DNA from: Arsenicibacter rosenii
GTDB lineage: Bacteria; Bacteroidota; Bacteroidia; Cytophagales; Spirosomataceae
Length of the DNA: 64,000 nucleotides
Assembly: GCF_001870735.1 (NCBI RefSeq)
Contig: NZ_MORL01000003.1
Location: 124,001 to 188,000 of the forward strand
Reading direction: 5' to 3'
The position numbers were made by a program, and so were the translations under genes. Below are positions 8,036 to 17,541 of the stretch, one piece after another. Position 1 is the first letter of the stretch. Each line of letters opens with the position of its first letter. The notes below the pieces were generated by a model. That model was not told the origin of the DNA. It was given only the letters and a program-made list of their open reading frames with translations, and did no database searches.

Positions 8036-8851
8036 ATGTACGTAAAACCAAAGAAACACCTCGGGCAGCATTTCCTTGATGATCAGCGCATTGCCCAGAA
8101 GATAGCCGATCTGCTGACGGGGCATGACGGGTACAGGTATGTACTCGAAATTGGCCCCGGAACCGGCGTCCTGACTCAATACCTGCTGCCAAAATCAGAA
8201 TACGAGACTTATGTAGTTGAAATTGACACGGAGTCGGTTACGTATCTGAAAAAATACTTTCTGCCACTCAAGGGCCGTATCTTCGAAGGCGATTTTCTGA
8301 CGATGGATCCCGCTGTGTTTACCTTCGGGCAGGAAGGAAGTGAACCTCCGTTTGCCGTTATCGGCAACTTTCCGTACAATATTTCGTCGCAGATTTTCTT
8401 TAAGATTCTGGAAATCAAAGACCGCGTACCGGAAGTGGTCTGTATGCTGCAGCGGGAGGTAGCCCAGCGGCTGGCAGCGCCGGCCGGCAAGAAAGATTAC
8501 GGTTTGCTGAGTGTGTTCCTGCAGGCCTGGTACGACATTACGTATGAGTTTACGGTAGATCCGGACGTTTTTATCCCGCCGCCGAAAGTGCATTCGGGTG
8601 TTATCCGGCTGAAACGCAATAAGGTAACGGAACTGGGTTGCGACGAACGGAAATTTACGCAGGTTGTCAAAGCAGGCTTTAACCAGCGCCGCAAAACACT
8701 CCGGAATGCGCTCAAACCGCTTGGCATTACCGAAGCCGCCGCCGCCAGCCACTTCATGGACAAACGCGCCGAGCAGTTGAGTGTCGCCGAATTTATCGAG
8801 CTTACACTGCTGATGAGCGACAAATCCGGCAAGGCTCCGGCCACTGAATAA
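8036..8851 (+). CDS. rsmA: 16S rRNA (adenine1518/1519-N6) dimethyltransferase
   Basis: Dimethylates the two adjacent adenosines in the 3'-terminal hairpin of 16S rRNA late in 30S assembly; loss gives kasugamycin resistance in other bacteria. The 271-residue protein begins with the family signature KPKKHLGQHFLDD. The SAM-binding motif is VLEIGPGTGVLT (36-47), the acidic motif is VVEIDTE, and the target-base motif is NFPY (111-114). The C-terminal helical domain ends with FNQRRKTLRNALKP, which contacts rRNA. Length is typical. The only unusual feature is the 34-bp hairpin ending 10 bp before the start codon. Confidence 0.96.
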   Translation: MYVKPKKHLGQHFLDDQRIAQKIADLLTGHDGYRYVLEIGPGTGVLTQYLLPKSEYETYVVEIDTESVTYLKKYFLPLKGRIFEGDFLTMDPAVFTFGQEGSEPPFAVIGNFPYNISSQIFFKILEIKDRVPEVVCMLQREVAQRLAAPAGKKDYGLLSVFLQAWYDITYEFTVDPDVFIPPPKVHSGVIRLKRNKVTELGCDERKFTQVVKAGFNQRRKTLRNALKPLGITEAAAASHFMDKRAEQLSVAEFIELTLLMSDKSGKAPATE

Positions 8852-8930
8852 ACCGCAGACGTAACGACCCGTCTAACAAACAGACGTGGCCAACCGTTCT
8901 ACCTGCATAGCAATCGTACTGTACTGACTA

Positions 8931-10283
8931 ATGACTTTCGAGCTTACCAAAGAATACCTTGAACATATTCAGCTGGCAATTGAAGAGCGCGACGAAACGA
9001 CGCTCAGAGCTGATATGGCGGAACTGTATCCGGCCGATATTTCAAGTATCCTGTATGAACTCGAACCCGACCGGGCCCATTACCTGCTTAACTTACTCGA
9101 CCAGCAGGTGGGTGCCGACATTCTGGCTAACCTTGACCCTGCCGTCCGGTTAGACCTGCTCGAAACCTTTTCGTCGGCTGAGCTCGCTCCGCTCATTAAC
9201 GAAATGGACTCCGACGACGCCGTTGACATTCTGAACGAACAGCCTATCCGCATTCGTGAAGAAGTCATTGCGTTGCTCGAAGACCGCGAACAAGCCCGCT
9301 TTATCCTCGACCTGCTCCATTACGACGAGGATGTGGCGGGCGGGCTGATGCAGAAGGAGTTAGTGAAGATCAACGTAAACCTGACCGTAAACGCCTGTAT
9401 CGAGGAAATCCGTGATCAGACCGAAGATGTTGAGAAGGTTTACTCCGTCTATGTCGTTGACGATGCGGATGTGCTGCTGGGGCTGGTATCCCTGAAGCGG
9501 ATTGTACTTGCCCGCCGGAATGCCAAAATCGCCGACATTTACACCCGGGACATTCTGTTTGTGGAGACCTACCGGCCGGTTGAGGAAGTGGCCGAGATCA
9601 TGCAGCGCTATGACCTTGATGCCATTCCGGTCGTAAATGTGCAGGGACGTCTGCTGGGACAAATCACCATCGACGACGTGGTCGACGTCATTACCGAACA
9701 GGCCGATGAAGATATTCAGGCGATCTCGGGTCTGTCGGGTGAGGTCGAAGAAGATGATAATATCTGGGCCCGCTCGCGGGTGCAGCTCCCGTGGCTGGTT
9801 GCCGGGGCAGTGGGTAGTTTGCTGGCGGCCACAGTCATCAACGGTTTTCAAAGCCAGCTGAGCAAAATTGCCGCACTGGCGGCCTTCATTCCGATTATTG
9901 GCTCTACGGGCGGCAATGTCGGCATTCAGACCGCCTCGCTGATTGTACAGAGCCTGGCCGACACATCGGGACTAAGTACAACCTTGTCGCAACGGTTGTT
10001 ACGCGCCTTTCTGGTGGCGATTATCAACGGCCTGGTAGTCGGGCTGATGGCCGGTACCTACACCTTTCTGATTGGCGAACCCCGTCTGTTCTGGGTTGTG
10101 GGACTATCGTTGCTGGCGGTCGTGATGCTGGCGTCGTTTATGGGGACAATCACTCCGCTGCTGCTCAACCGCATCGGCATCAATCCGGCAGTGGCCTCAG
10201 GGCCTTTTATCACCACCGCTAATGATCTGATCGGTATCGGGGTATATTTTACCATTGCCGAACTGCTCCTTGCGGAGGTATAA
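8931..10283 (+). CDS. mgtE: Magnesium transporter MgtE
   Basis: A Mg2+ channel/transporter of the inner membrane gated by intracellular magnesium. The 450-residue protein has the standard layout: an N-terminal superhelical N domain (about 1-130, with ADISSILYELEPD), a pair of CBS domains (about 138-255, including YDLDAIPVVNVQGRLLGQITIDDVVDVI), a plug helix, and a C-terminal five-helix membrane domain from about 283 (RVQLPWLVAGAVGSLLAATVI, then the conserved GSTGGNVGIQTASL and PFITTANDLIGIGVYF). No M-box or other leader RNA structure was recognised in the 79 bp upstream, so regulation is probably through the protein itself. Confidence 0.96.
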   Translation: MTFELTKEYLEHIQLAIEERDETTLRADMAELYPADISSILYELEPDRAHYLLNLLDQQVGADILANLDPAVRLDLLETFSSAELAPLINEMDSDDAVDILNEQPIRIREEVIALLEDREQARFILDLLHYDEDVAGGLMQKELVKINVNLTVNACIEEIRDQTEDVEKVYSVYVVDDADVLLGLVSLKRIVLARRNAKIADIYTRDILFVETYRPVEEVAEIMQRYDLDAIPVVNVQGRLLGQITIDDVVDVITEQADEDIQAISGLSGEVEEDDNIWARSRVQLPWLVAGAVGSLLAATVINGFQSQLSKIAALAAFIPIIGSTGGNVGIQTASLIVQSLADTSGLSTTLSQRLLRAFLVAIINGLVVGLMAGTYTFLIGEPRLFWVVGLSLLAVVMLASFMGTITPLLLNRIGINPAVASGPFITTANDLIGIGVYFTIAELLLAEV

Positions 10284-10343
10284 GTGCTTTTTTGCGCTAC
10301 TTTCGTTACATTAGCACACATTTTACCAGCTACTTACACCGTT

Positions 10344-10793
10344 ATGATCCGATACGCAACGCTTCTTTTACCGGTACTTGTTTTTTCCTATGGCTGCCAG
10401 CAAGCCGATAAAAAACAGCAGACCGATACAGCAGATACTCAGAAACCGGCAACCACCTGCTACCGGCTGGTGACCGGTCAGGATACCGTATCCATGCAGT
10501 TGACCACCAAAGGCAGTGACGCCGAAGGGGCGCTTACCTATAATTTTTATGAGAAAGACCGCAACCAGGGTACCTTCACCGGCACATTCCACGGTGACAC
10601 GCTGCTGGCCAATTATACCTTTCAGTCAGAAGGTACCCAGTCAATCCGGGAGGTAGCCTTTCTGCGGCAAGGAGATGAACTGGTTGAGGGGTATAGCGAT
10701 ATGGAGGATCAGAACGGTAAATTTGTGTTTACCGACAAGGCTACCATCAGTTTCACCGAAGGCATCCGGCTGAAAAAAGAGTCGTGCAGGTAG
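10344..10793 (+). CDS. Hypothetical lipoprotein
   Basis: A 149-residue protein starting at the ATG at 10344, chosen because it begins a lipoprotein signal peptide with lipobox FSYGC (Cys18). A polar Q/K/T-rich linker (19-38) follows, then a small beta-rich domain (CYRLVTGQDTVSMQL, TKGSDAEGALTYNFYEKDRNQG) resembling small lipid-anchored domains that are common and uncharacterised in Bacteroidota. A TACTTTCG box near 10295 may be its promoter. The function is not recognised. It follows mgtE by 60 bp on the same strand but probably has its own transcript. Confidence 0.7.
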   Translation: MIRYATLLLPVLVFSYGCQQADKKQQTDTADTQKPATTCYRLVTGQDTVSMQLTTKGSDAEGALTYNFYEKDRNQGTFTGTFHGDTLLANYTFQSEGTQSIREVAFLRQGDELVEGYSDMEDQNGKFVFTDKATISFTEGIRLKKESCR

Positions 10794-10837
10794 GACCTTG
10801 AAAACCAGGAACGCCCTGCATTTTTATGCGGACAATT

Positions 10838-10963
10838 TTATTGCCTCTGAGGGTTAACAGATCTGGCTTTTTTCTTTTTATAAACCAGTACGCTTTCATG
10901 CGTTTTTGCCAGACCGAACAACCCTTTTGCTTTTATCTCCGCTTGCTTCTCAATAGTTGTCAT
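10838..10963 (-). CDS. Possible small basic protein, 41 residues
   Basis: A short reading frame in the 293-bp gap between the lipoprotein gene and dtd, on the opposite strand. It begins MTTIEKQAEIKAKGLFGLAK and continues to a Lys-rich patch (VYKKKKARS) before a TAA stop. Codon choice is unremarkable and the predicted protein starts with an amphipathic helix. No other gene explains this gap. There is no family recognition, so this is a weak call based on an intact start, stop and plausible composition. Confidence 0.3.
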   Translation of the reverse strand: MTTIEKQAEIKAKGLFGLAKTHESVLVYKKKKARSVNPQRQ

Positions 10964-11053
10964 AGCGTGATTTAAACGTTAAGCTACAATTTACACAAGC
11001 GTTAAATATACGCTGCTCTTCTCCCTCCCTCTCGGCATCTGGTAAGTTTTGGG

Positions 11054-11061
11054 TATTTTTG
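11054..11061 (+). promoter_or_regulatory. Candidate -7 box (TATTTTTG) for dtd
   Basis: Matches TAnnTTTG and lies 25 bp before the dtd start codon, giving a leader of about 20 nt. The -33 region has no clear TTG. Confidence 0.4.
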
Positions 11062-11086
11062 GCCCTCATTTGCCTAAAGAGACTTT

Positions 11087-11539
11087 ATGATCGCCGTAAT
11101 TCAGCGTGTTTCGCAAGCCTCCGTGACCATCAGCGGACAAGTAAAAGGAGAAATCGGTACCGGGTTTATGATCCTGCTCGGGATTACCCATGCCGATACC
11201 AAAGAAGATATTGACTGGCTCAGCAAAAAGATCGTGGGCATGCGCATCTTCAACGATGACGAAGGAAAAATGAACCTCGATCTGAAAGCGGTTGGCGGCA
11301 GCATCCTGCTCATCAGTCAGTTTACGCTCCATGCTTCCACGAAAAAAGGCAACCGTCCCAGCTTCCTCGAAGCGGCCAAACCAGACATCGCCATTCCGCT
11401 TTACGAACAAATGATTTCGCAGCTTTCGGCAGATCTGGGCCACCCTGTCCAGACCGGGGAGTTCGGGGCCGACATGCATGTTTCGCTGCTTAACGACGGG
11501 CCGGTAACGATAATTATTGATACCAAAAATCGTATTTAA
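11087..11539 (+). CDS. dtd: D-aminoacyl-tRNA deacylase
   Basis: Removes D-amino acids (and glycine from mischarged tRNA-Ala) from tRNA, a proofreading step in the cytoplasm. The 150-residue protein has normal length and both catalytic signatures: SQFTLHA (the SQxxL motif) near residue 79 and NDGPVTI (the NxGPVT cross-subunit motif, which carries the Gly-cisPro pair) near residue 137. The N-terminus MIAVIQRVSQASVTI is the classic family start. Dimer formation across the active site is known for the family. It is followed 62 bp later by the O-methyltransferase gene. Confidence 0.97.
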   Translation: MIAVIQRVSQASVTISGQVKGEIGTGFMILLGITHADTKEDIDWLSKKIVGMRIFNDDEGKMNLDLKAVGGSILLISQFTLHASTKKGNRPSFLEAAKPDIAIPLYEQMISQLSADLGHPVQTGEFGADMHVSLLNDGPVTIIIDTKNRI

Positions 11540-11601
11540 CTCTCTTTTACGTTAATTTTACCAGACTCCCCCTGCTCATTAGCACGCAGGCTGTAAACTG
11601 A

Positions 11602-12243
11602 ATGGATTTTTTTCCGGCCGAATTAACTGATTACGTTGAAAGCCACACGTCGCCCGAAAGTGACGTTTTAGAACGGCTTAACCGCAATACACACGCTCAC
11701 GTCCTTCGCCCGCGCATGCTGTCAGGGCATTTACAGGGACGTTTGCTGTCTATGCTGTCGCACATGCTTCGTCCACGGCGCATTCTCGAACTGGGTACCT
11801 ATACCGGTTATTCCGCTTTATGCCTGGCCGAAGGGCTGGCTGACGACGGGCTGCTGATTACAATCGACAACAACGAAGAGCTGGAAGATTTTGCCCGCTC
11901 CTATTGGCAGCAAACTCCCTATGCCGGTAAAATTGATTTCCGGCTGGGCGATGCGGCTCAGATTATCAACAGCCTGGAAGAGGAATTTGACCTTGTTTTC
12001 ATCGATGCCGATAAACGCAATAACGGAACGTACTTTGATCTGGTGATTGATAAAGTACGGCCGGGTGGCATCATTCTGGCCGATAACGTGCTGTGGAGCG
12101 GTAAGGTGGTGGGGCCGGTTAAAGCGTCGGATAAGGATACACACGCGGTTTTAGCCTTTAATGATAAAATAAATGCCGATCCGCGCGTTGAGAATATATT
12201 ACTGCCGATCCGTGACGGGTTGATGATGATGCGCAAGAAGTGA
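11602..12243 (+). CDS. SAM-dependent O-methyltransferase (caffeoyl-CoA OMT type)
   Basis: A 213-residue class I methyltransferase of the O-methyltransferase family 3. The SAM motif is ILELGTYTGYSALCLAEGL (residues 54-72). The divalent-metal site typical of the caffeoyl-CoA/catechol OMT type is visible in FIDADKRNN and in ADNVLWSGKV. Bacterial members methylate hydroxyls of catechol-like small molecules or are of unknown specificity; the substrate here is not predictable. It starts 62 bp after dtd and ends 36 bp before the MltD-like gene, so cotranscription with either is possible. Confidence 0.88.
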   Translation: MDFFPAELTDYVESHTSPESDVLERLNRNTHAHVLRPRMLSGHLQGRLLSMLSHMLRPRRILELGTYTGYSALCLAEGLADDGLLITIDNNEELEDFARSYWQQTPYAGKIDFRLGDAAQIINSLEEEFDLVFIDADKRNNGTYFDLVIDKVRPGGIILADNVLWSGKVVGPVKASDKDTHAVLAFNDKINADPRVENILLPIRDGLMMMRKK

Positions 12244-12279
12244 TTTCCTGTATTGACTAACACTGTTAACGAATAACCC

Positions 12280-14589
12280 ATGAATAGACCGTACACCCTG
12301 ACCTGCCTCTTCCTGCTCATCAGCTGGTTGACACTGGCCCAGCCTGTACCAACTCCACCCATTCCGGCTCAGGTCAATTTTGCCGGCATCTCTGTGAATT
12401 TTGATGATGGTGCCCGTAGCATCATTCAACAGGATGTCAGGGCGTTACTGTCGAACCGCCAGTTCTGGCAGGCCAAGCTCGACCGCGTTGTACTTTACTT
12501 CCCGACGATTGAAGCCATCCTGACCGACGAAGAGGTCCCGACCGATTTTAAATACCTGGCCGTCCAGGAGAGTTCGCTCCTTCCCGACGCGGTTTCGTCG
12601 TCGCAGGCGGTTGGATTCTGGCAGTTTAAAGAAGGGACAGCCATCGATCACGGCATGCGGGTCGACGGTGAGGTTGACGAGCGCCGGAGCATCACGGCCT
12701 CAACACACGGGGCGGCTAAATACCTCAAACGCAGCAATGGCATTTACAACAACTGGGTATCGGCCCTTTACTCCTACTACCTCGGCACCGGCGGCATCAG
12801 CAAACTGATTTCTCCGGACTGGGCCTATGCAAAGGAAATTTACCTGGACGGGCAGGCCGACCGGTATATGCTCCGTTTCTTCGCCCACAAAATTGCGATT
12901 GAGAGCGCGATTGCCAGCCACCAGACCGCCAATACCATTGCCCTGGTTGAGTATCCCAAAGCAAGCGGTAAAACCCTGAACCAGGTGGCCGAAGAAACGG
13001 GGGTAGAACCAACGGAACTCCGCAAATACAACCGCTGGGTATTAGCCGAAAATATCCCGAATGACAAGGCGTATTCGCTCATGATTCCGACGCCGAACAA
13101 CCAGATTAACGATGTACGGCAAAAAATCGGGCAGGCAACCGACCGGCCAACCGCCGATTTTAGTCAGAACGATATTGGTTTCCCGGTGCTTCGTAAAATC
13201 ACGACAGGCGTTCAGAGCAAAAACGATCCGATTCTGTATGAAATTAACGGGCTGCCCGGCATTCAGGCCCAGGCAGGCGATAATGCCGGTTCGCTGGCCC
13301 GTAAAGCACGTGTTAGCCTGTCGAGTTTCCTTCGGTATAACGAGCTAGGCGAACTGGACCCGATTGTGCCGGGCGAAGTGTATTACCTGGCCAAAAAGCG
13401 GAAGAAAGCGCTGGTACCGTATCATACGGTCCGGGAAGACGAAACGATCCGGAGCATTGCACACCGCTATGGCATCCGGACTAAGTTTATCATGCGCTAC
13501 AACCGGCTCGACCGCGTCCAGAAACTACAGGTTGGCCGGGTGATGTGGCTGCGTGAAAAACGGCCAAGAGACCGCCCTGTTGAAGTGATAAACGCACCGA
13601 CACCGCCGGTATATGACCGTACGCCGTCGATCCCGTCGAACCAGCCGGGTGTAAACCGGGCCATTGCCTCAACGCCTTCTGAGCAGCCGGCCGATGGTAA
13701 CCCGACACGCAGTAATGACTACCCGAAAACGGCCGCCGACCGCAAGGTATACACACCGAAACTGGCCGGTACACCGGTCGACGAGCCCGCTACCAAACCG
13801 GCACCCACAACGCCGGCCCCGATTCCTGCCAATCCGGCACCGGTAAATACCCCGACCCGTACCGCACCGGCGCCATCGCGGTCAGCGGATAATCCGGCAG
13901 GTACGCAGCGTGTGGTCATTGTCCGGGACGGAAGCGGAACCTCAACCACCACAACACCGGTCGGCACTCCGTCAAATCCGACACGCCAACCGGCGGGTAT
14001 TGACGAAAGCAGTATTCCGACCGACGACAAACCACCGATTAATGTACCAACCAAACCATCCGGCAACGGCGGTTTTGAGGTAACCGGCAACCCTTCGGGC
14101 GCGGGGCGTGCAACTGGTACCAAAGCCAAACCGTTTACGCCATCGGCCAGCAGTGCGCCCAAAACCGAACCGGTAACGCCACCGGCCAAAACACCGGCAG
14201 CGGCAACGGCGTCGAAAGGCGGGCGCGCAATGACCCATACCGTGCAGGGCGGACAAACCTACTACAGCATTTCAAAAATCTACGGCGTCTCGATCGACGA
14301 TCTGCTGGCTTGGAATAGCCTGACGCTGGAAGACAGACTTTCTGTAGGTCAGCAGCTTAACATCCGGAATGTACCGGCAGGGTTCCCCGTCGGACAGGAA
14401 GTACGGCCGTCAACGGCAAGCAGTCAGCCTAAAGAAGATGTTGTTTATCATACCGTACAAAAAGGCGAAACGATGTTCCGGATTTCGAAACAATACAACG
14501 TTAGCGTGGAGCAAATCCAGCAATGGAACGCGCTGTCGGATGTAGCGGTGAAAGAAGGTCAGAAAATAAAGATCATCAAGCAACTATGA
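12280..14589 (+). CDS. MltD-like lytic transglycosylase with several LysM repeats
   Basis: A 769-residue secreted murein hydrolase that would cleave peptidoglycan glycan strands to 1,6-anhydro products. A Sec signal (ending LTLAQ, about residue 21) is followed by a goose-type SLT domain, in which Glu97 of the QESSLLP motif is the expected catalytic acid and QAVGFWQF is the usual following motif. Four or five LysM-type modules follow: two degenerate ones around 210-380, one at [18 protein letters not shown], and two clear ones at the C-terminus ([18 protein letters not shown] and [18 protein letters not shown]). A Pro/Thr/Ala-rich linker of roughly 200 residues separates them. Its TGA stop overlaps the next ATG (ATGA), implying translational coupling. 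Confidence 0.92.
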   Translation: MNRPYTLTCLFLLISWLTLAQPVPTPPIPAQVNFAGISVNFDDGARSIIQQDVRALLSNRQFWQAKLDRVVLYFPTIEAILTDEEVPTDFKYLAVQESSLLPDAVSSSQAVGFWQFKEGTAIDHGMRVDGEVDERRSITASTHGAAKYLKRSNGIYNNWVSALYSYYLGTGGISKLISPDWAYAKEIYLDGQADRYMLRFFAHKIAIESAIASHQTANTIALVEYPKASGKTLNQVAEETGVEPTELRKYNRWVLAENIPNDKAYSLMIPTPNNQINDVRQKIGQATDRPTADFSQNDIGFPVLRKITTGVQSKNDPILYEINGLPGIQAQAGDNAGSLARKARVSLSSFLRYNELGELDPIVPGEVYYLAKKRKKALVPYHTVREDETIRSIAHRYGIRTKFIMRYNRLDRVQKLQVGRVMWLREKRPRDRPVEVINAPTPPVYDRTPSIPSNQPGVNRAIASTPSEQPADGNPTRSNDYPKTAADRKVYTPKLAGTPVDEPATKPAPTTPAPIPANPAPVNTPTRTAPAPSRSADNPAGTQRVVIVRDGSGTSTTTTPVGTPSNPTRQPAGIDESSIPTDDKPPINVPTKPSGNGGFEVTGNPSGAGRATGTKAKPFTPSASSAPKTEPVTPPAKTPAAATASKGGRAMTHTVQGGQTYYSISKIYGVSIDDLLAWNSLTLEDRLSVGQQLNIRNVPAGFPVGQEVRPSTASSQPKEDVVYHTVQKGETMFRISKQYNVSVEQIQQWNALSDVAVKEGQKIKIIKQL

Positions 14590-15152
14590 TATTAATCGAC
14601 AACACCTGCATCAGCGACGACGTTGCCGACAAGTTTTTTGTCTGTAATCTGGACAAATGCAAAGGTGCCTGCTGCGTAGAAGGCGATATGGGCGCCCCTC
14701 TGGAAGCCGGCGAGCCTGAAATGCTGAAGAAGATTTATCCGAAAATCAAATCATACCTCTCTCCTGCCGGTATAAAAGCCATTGAAGAACAAGGCCTTTA
14801 CGAGCAGGATGTAGATGGCGACTATGTAACGACGACCGTTGGCGGCCGCGAATGCGTGTATGCTATTTATGACGACAGAGGTATCTTGAAGTGCGGCATC
14901 GAAGAGGCATATAACGACGGCGTGGTCGACTGGAAAAAACCGGTTTCCTGCCACTTGTACCCGATCCGCGTAACCAAATATGAGGCTTACCATGCCCTTA
15001 ACTACGACCGCTGGCCGATCTGTAGTCCGGCCTGTAGTTTTGGCGAACAGTTACAGGTGCCGGTCTACAAGTTTGTTCGTGAAGCGCTCGTCCGCGCCTA
15101 CGGACAGGAATGGTACGACAAACTGGTCGCCGCGATCGAGACCAAAGAATAG
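14586..15152 (+). CDS. DUF3109 cysteine-rich protein
   Basis: A 188-residue protein starting at the ATG that overlaps the MltD-like stop by four bases. It is Cys-rich in the manner of the YkgJ-type zinc or iron-sulfur proteins: [20 protein letters not shown] near the N-terminus, a lone Cys in GGRECVYA, then [19 protein letters not shown] and [13 protein letters not shown]. These clusters probably bind a metal centre. DUF3109 is common in Bacteroidota and its role is unknown. The next gene begins on the base after its stop, so mltD-like, DUF3109 and the alkyltransferase-like gene look like one tightly coupled operon. Confidence 0.88.
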   Translation: MILIDNTCISDDVADKFFVCNLDKCKGACCVEGDMGAPLEAGEPEMLKKIYPKIKSYLSPAGIKAIEEQGLYEQDVDGDYVTTTVGGRECVYAIYDDRGILKCGIEEAYNDGVVDWKKPVSCHLYPIRVTKYEAYHALNYDRWPICSPACSFGEQLQVPVYKFVREALVRAYGQEWYDKLVAAIETKE

Positions 15153-15527
15153 ATGTCAACAACGCAAAAGCTCCGGAAGGGGCTTTTGCCCGTTAAGCCC
15201 ATGCGTGATTATTTTCAGGATGTGTATGATGTAGTCCGGCAGATTCCGGCAGGCAGGGTCACTACGTACGGAGCGATTGCCCGCTATCTGAGCCTGCGGG
15301 CGGGGGCCCGTATGGTGGGCTGGGCCATGAACGGCTCGCATACCCAACCCGATATACCGGCTCACCGTGTTGTCAACCGGCTGGGCATACTGTCAGGCAA
15401 ACACTTTTTTGGCTCCCCTACAGCCATGCAGGAACGCCTGGAAGCCGAAGGCATCCGCGTTGAAAATGATCAGATCGTTGATTTTACCAGCGTACTCTGG
15501 GATCCGGCGTCAGAGCTGACCGTCTAA
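15153..15527 (+). CDS. Alkyltransferase-like (ATL) DNA-binding protein
   Basis: A 124-residue protein with the C-terminal domain of O6-alkylguanine-DNA alkyltransferases: YDVVRQIPAGRVTTYGAIARYL (helix-turn-helix region), ARMVGWAMNG, and the active-site segment IPAHRVVN. The normal PCHR cysteine is replaced by alanine, so it cannot accept an alkyl group. Such ATL proteins are known in bacteria and fission yeast, bind O6-alkylguanine and channel it to nucleotide excision repair. It starts immediately after the DUF3109 stop and its end overlaps the convergent mtgA gene by four bases. Confidence 0.9.
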   Translation: MSTTQKLRKGLLPVKPMRDYFQDVYDVVRQIPAGRVTTYGAIARYLSLRAGARMVGWAMNGSHTQPDIPAHRVVNRLGILSGKHFFGSPTAMQERLEAEGIRVENDQIVDFTSVLWDPASELTV

Positions 15528-16402
15528 AGATTTTTAAGGTACTTCTGCCCGCCCAGTGCCCGCATCTGCCGCGAGATCTGACGGGTTCGTCTGAGAATAT
15601 AAGCTGACGGATTCTGGATAGAAAACTTAATCGGATTTGGTAATACCGCCGCAATACGGGCCGCTTCATCGCGCGACAGCAGCTTAGCAGTATGCCCGTA
15701 GTAGCGCTGAGAGGCGGCTTCCACGCCAAAAGTCAGCGGACCGGTTTCGGCCACGTTCAGATATACTTCGAGGATGCGCTTTTTGCCCCAGATCAGTTCG
15801 ATCAGCACCGTAAAATAGACCTCCAGCCCTTTGCGGATATAGCTCCGCCCGTTCCAGAGAAAAACGTTTTTAGCCACCTGCTGAGAGATCGTACTGGCAC
15901 CGCGCGGGCGTTTCCGGGTTTTATTTTCTTTGATAGCATCCTGGATCTCATCAAAATCAAATCCCCAGTGAACCGGAAACTGCTGGTCTTCCGACGCCAC
16001 AACCGCCAGAGCTGCCTCCCTGCTGATTTCATCCAGCGAACGCCATTTTTTGTAAACCTTAGCCGATTTATCGTCGCCCATGGCGTCCAGCTTACGACTC
16101 ACCACCAGCGGCGTTACCCAAACCGGAATGTACTTCAGGACAATTACCCAACCAATGGATCCAAGAAACAGCCAGATAAAGATCCGGATGGTGTACAGAT
16201 AGACCGTATTCAGAATCGGATACTGACGGATCGCTGTCCGGATTTGCCGCAGCAGGTCCGGTGTTTCTTTCTCTGACGGTTCAGGGCGGGTATAATTCCC
16301 CGCAGACTTATGGCCAGAGCCATCTGCCGGACGGTTTTCAACCGTTTGCCGGGGGCGGTTACGAAACGTATTACGCGGAATATTCTGGTTATTTGGTTGC
16401 AT
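15524..16402 (-). CDS. mtgA: Monofunctional biosynthetic peptidoglycan transglycosylase
   Basis: Polymerises lipid II into glycan strands at the periplasmic face of the inner membrane. The 292-residue protein has a long polar cytoplasmic N-terminus (1-60, rich in Arg, Asn, Pro), one membrane anchor (about 68-90, FIWLFLGSIGWVIVL) and a GT51 domain. Catalytic motifs are in place: ASEDQQFPVHWGFD with the essential Glu, RGASTISQQVAKNVFLW, and KKRILEVYLNVAETG with the second Glu. There is no transpeptidase domain, as expected for MtgA. The polar N-terminal extension is longer than in proteobacterial MtgA. Confidence 0.94.
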   Translation of the reverse strand: MQPNNQNIPRNTFRNRPRQTVENRPADGSGHKSAGNYTRPEPSEKETPDLLRQIRTAIRQYPILNTVYLYTIRIFIWLFLGSIGWVIVLKYIPVWVTPLVVSRKLDAMGDDKSAKVYKKWRSLDEISREAALAVVASEDQQFPVHWGFDFDEIQDAIKENKTRKRPRGASTISQQVAKNVFLWNGRSYIRKGLEVYFTVLIELIWGKKRILEVYLNVAETGPLTFGVEAASQRYYGHTAKLLSRDEAARIAAVLPNPIKFSIQNPSAYILRRTRQISRQMRALGGQKYLKNL

Positions 16403-16431
16403 AGGTGGCTGACTTCAGTGCGAAAATACAA

Positions 16432-17541
16432 CTACGCAAACAATTCGGAAGCGACCCGGTCGGCGAAAAGTTTACCAGCTTCTGTTAATATTAACACATC
16501 GCCCTGAATAGTTACCCAACCAGCCGCCTGTAATTGAGCCAACGGTTTATGTTGTAGCGCTATAAAATCTGCCTGGAGCAGCCTGTTAAGTTCCGGAATG
16601 GAGCAGCCCCAGATGGTCCGCAAACCGGTCAGCAGGTATTCATTGACCTGATCCGCCACCGACAGTACCTCAGTTGTAGCGGGAATAGTGTGTTCGGCCA
16701 AAGCCCGGATATACCGGCTGTTGTTGGCTACATTCCATTGCCGTTCGCGGCCATTATACGAGTGCGCACTCGGTCCGATACCCAGATAAGGGCGTCGTTT
16801 CCAATAAGCCGAATTATGCCGGGCAAACTGGCCGGGCAGTGCAAAGTTGGAGATTTCGTAATGCACATACCCCGCCCCGGTCAACCCCGCAACAAGTTGT
16901 TCAAACTGCCCGGCCGCCAGCGCTTCGTCAACGGGTGTTAATTTCCCTTTCTGCTGCCACCGCCCGAATGCCGTATCCGGCTCAATCGTCAGCGCATAGG
17001 CAGATAGATGCGGCACCTGTAAGGCAAGCGCACTGGTCAGATCGCGCTCCCATACCTCCGGTTTTATACCGTAAATCAGATCAATGCTGATGTTGTCAAA
17101 ACCAAGATCACGGGCCAGCTGTACGCAATGTTCTGCTTCAGCCGCAGTATGGGCCCGGTTCATCCAGCGAAGCGTTTCTTCGTCAAATGTCTGGATACCA
17201 ACACTTAACCGATTTACAAACCGGCGGAAGAGTTGTAGATTTGCAGCGGTAAGATCGTCCGGATTCGCTTCCAGTGTAATTTCCGGATCGGCAATAACGG
17301 AGAAGTGCTGATAAATTGTCCCGAAAATCTGCTCCAGTTCGCCCTGATTAAGCAGAGAAGGGGTGCCGCCGCCGAAATAAATGGTCTCAAGCGGCCGGGC
17401 AGGCAGATAGTCATTTTGCAACCCGATTTCCTGACAGATGGCATCGACCATCGCCGGTTTCTGCTTCAGGCTGGTACTGAAGTGAAAGTCGCAATAGTGG
17501 CAGGCCTGCTTGCAGAAGGGGATGTGTAGGTAAAGATGCAT
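16432..17541 (-). CDS. hemW: HemW-type radical SAM protein (heme chaperone)
   Basis: A 369-residue member of the HemN/HemW group, long annotated as oxygen-independent coproporphyrinogen III oxidase. Family work indicates HemW is a heme-binding chaperone, not the oxidase. The 4Fe-4S site is CKQACHYCDFHFS near the N-terminus (Cys-X3-Cys-X2-Cys), followed by YFGGGTPSLL and LEANPDDLT, both SAM-site motifs. It lacks the N-terminal extension and extra Cys of true HemN. The start at 17541 was chosen because MHLYLHIPFCKQ is the standard family beginning; upstream in-frame sequence lies in the GNAT gene. Its ATG shares one base with the GNAT stop (TAATG), so the two are translationally coupled. Confidence 0.93.
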   Translation of the reverse strand: MHLYLHIPFCKQACHYCDFHFSTSLKQKPAMVDAICQEIGLQNDYLPARPLETIYFGGGTPSLLNQGELEQIFGTIYQHFSVIADPEITLEANPDDLTAANLQLFRRFVNRLSVGIQTFDEETLRWMNRAHTAAEAEHCVQLARDLGFDNISIDLIYGIKPEVWERDLTSALALQVPHLSAYALTIEPDTAFGRWQQKGKLTPVDEALAAGQFEQLVAGLTGAGYVHYEISNFALPGQFARHNSAYWKRRPYLGIGPSAHSYNGRERQWNVANNSRYIRALAEHTIPATTEVLSVADQVNEYLLTGLRTIWGCSIPELNRLLQADFIALQHKPLAQLQAAGWVTIQGDVLILTEAGKLFADRVASELFA

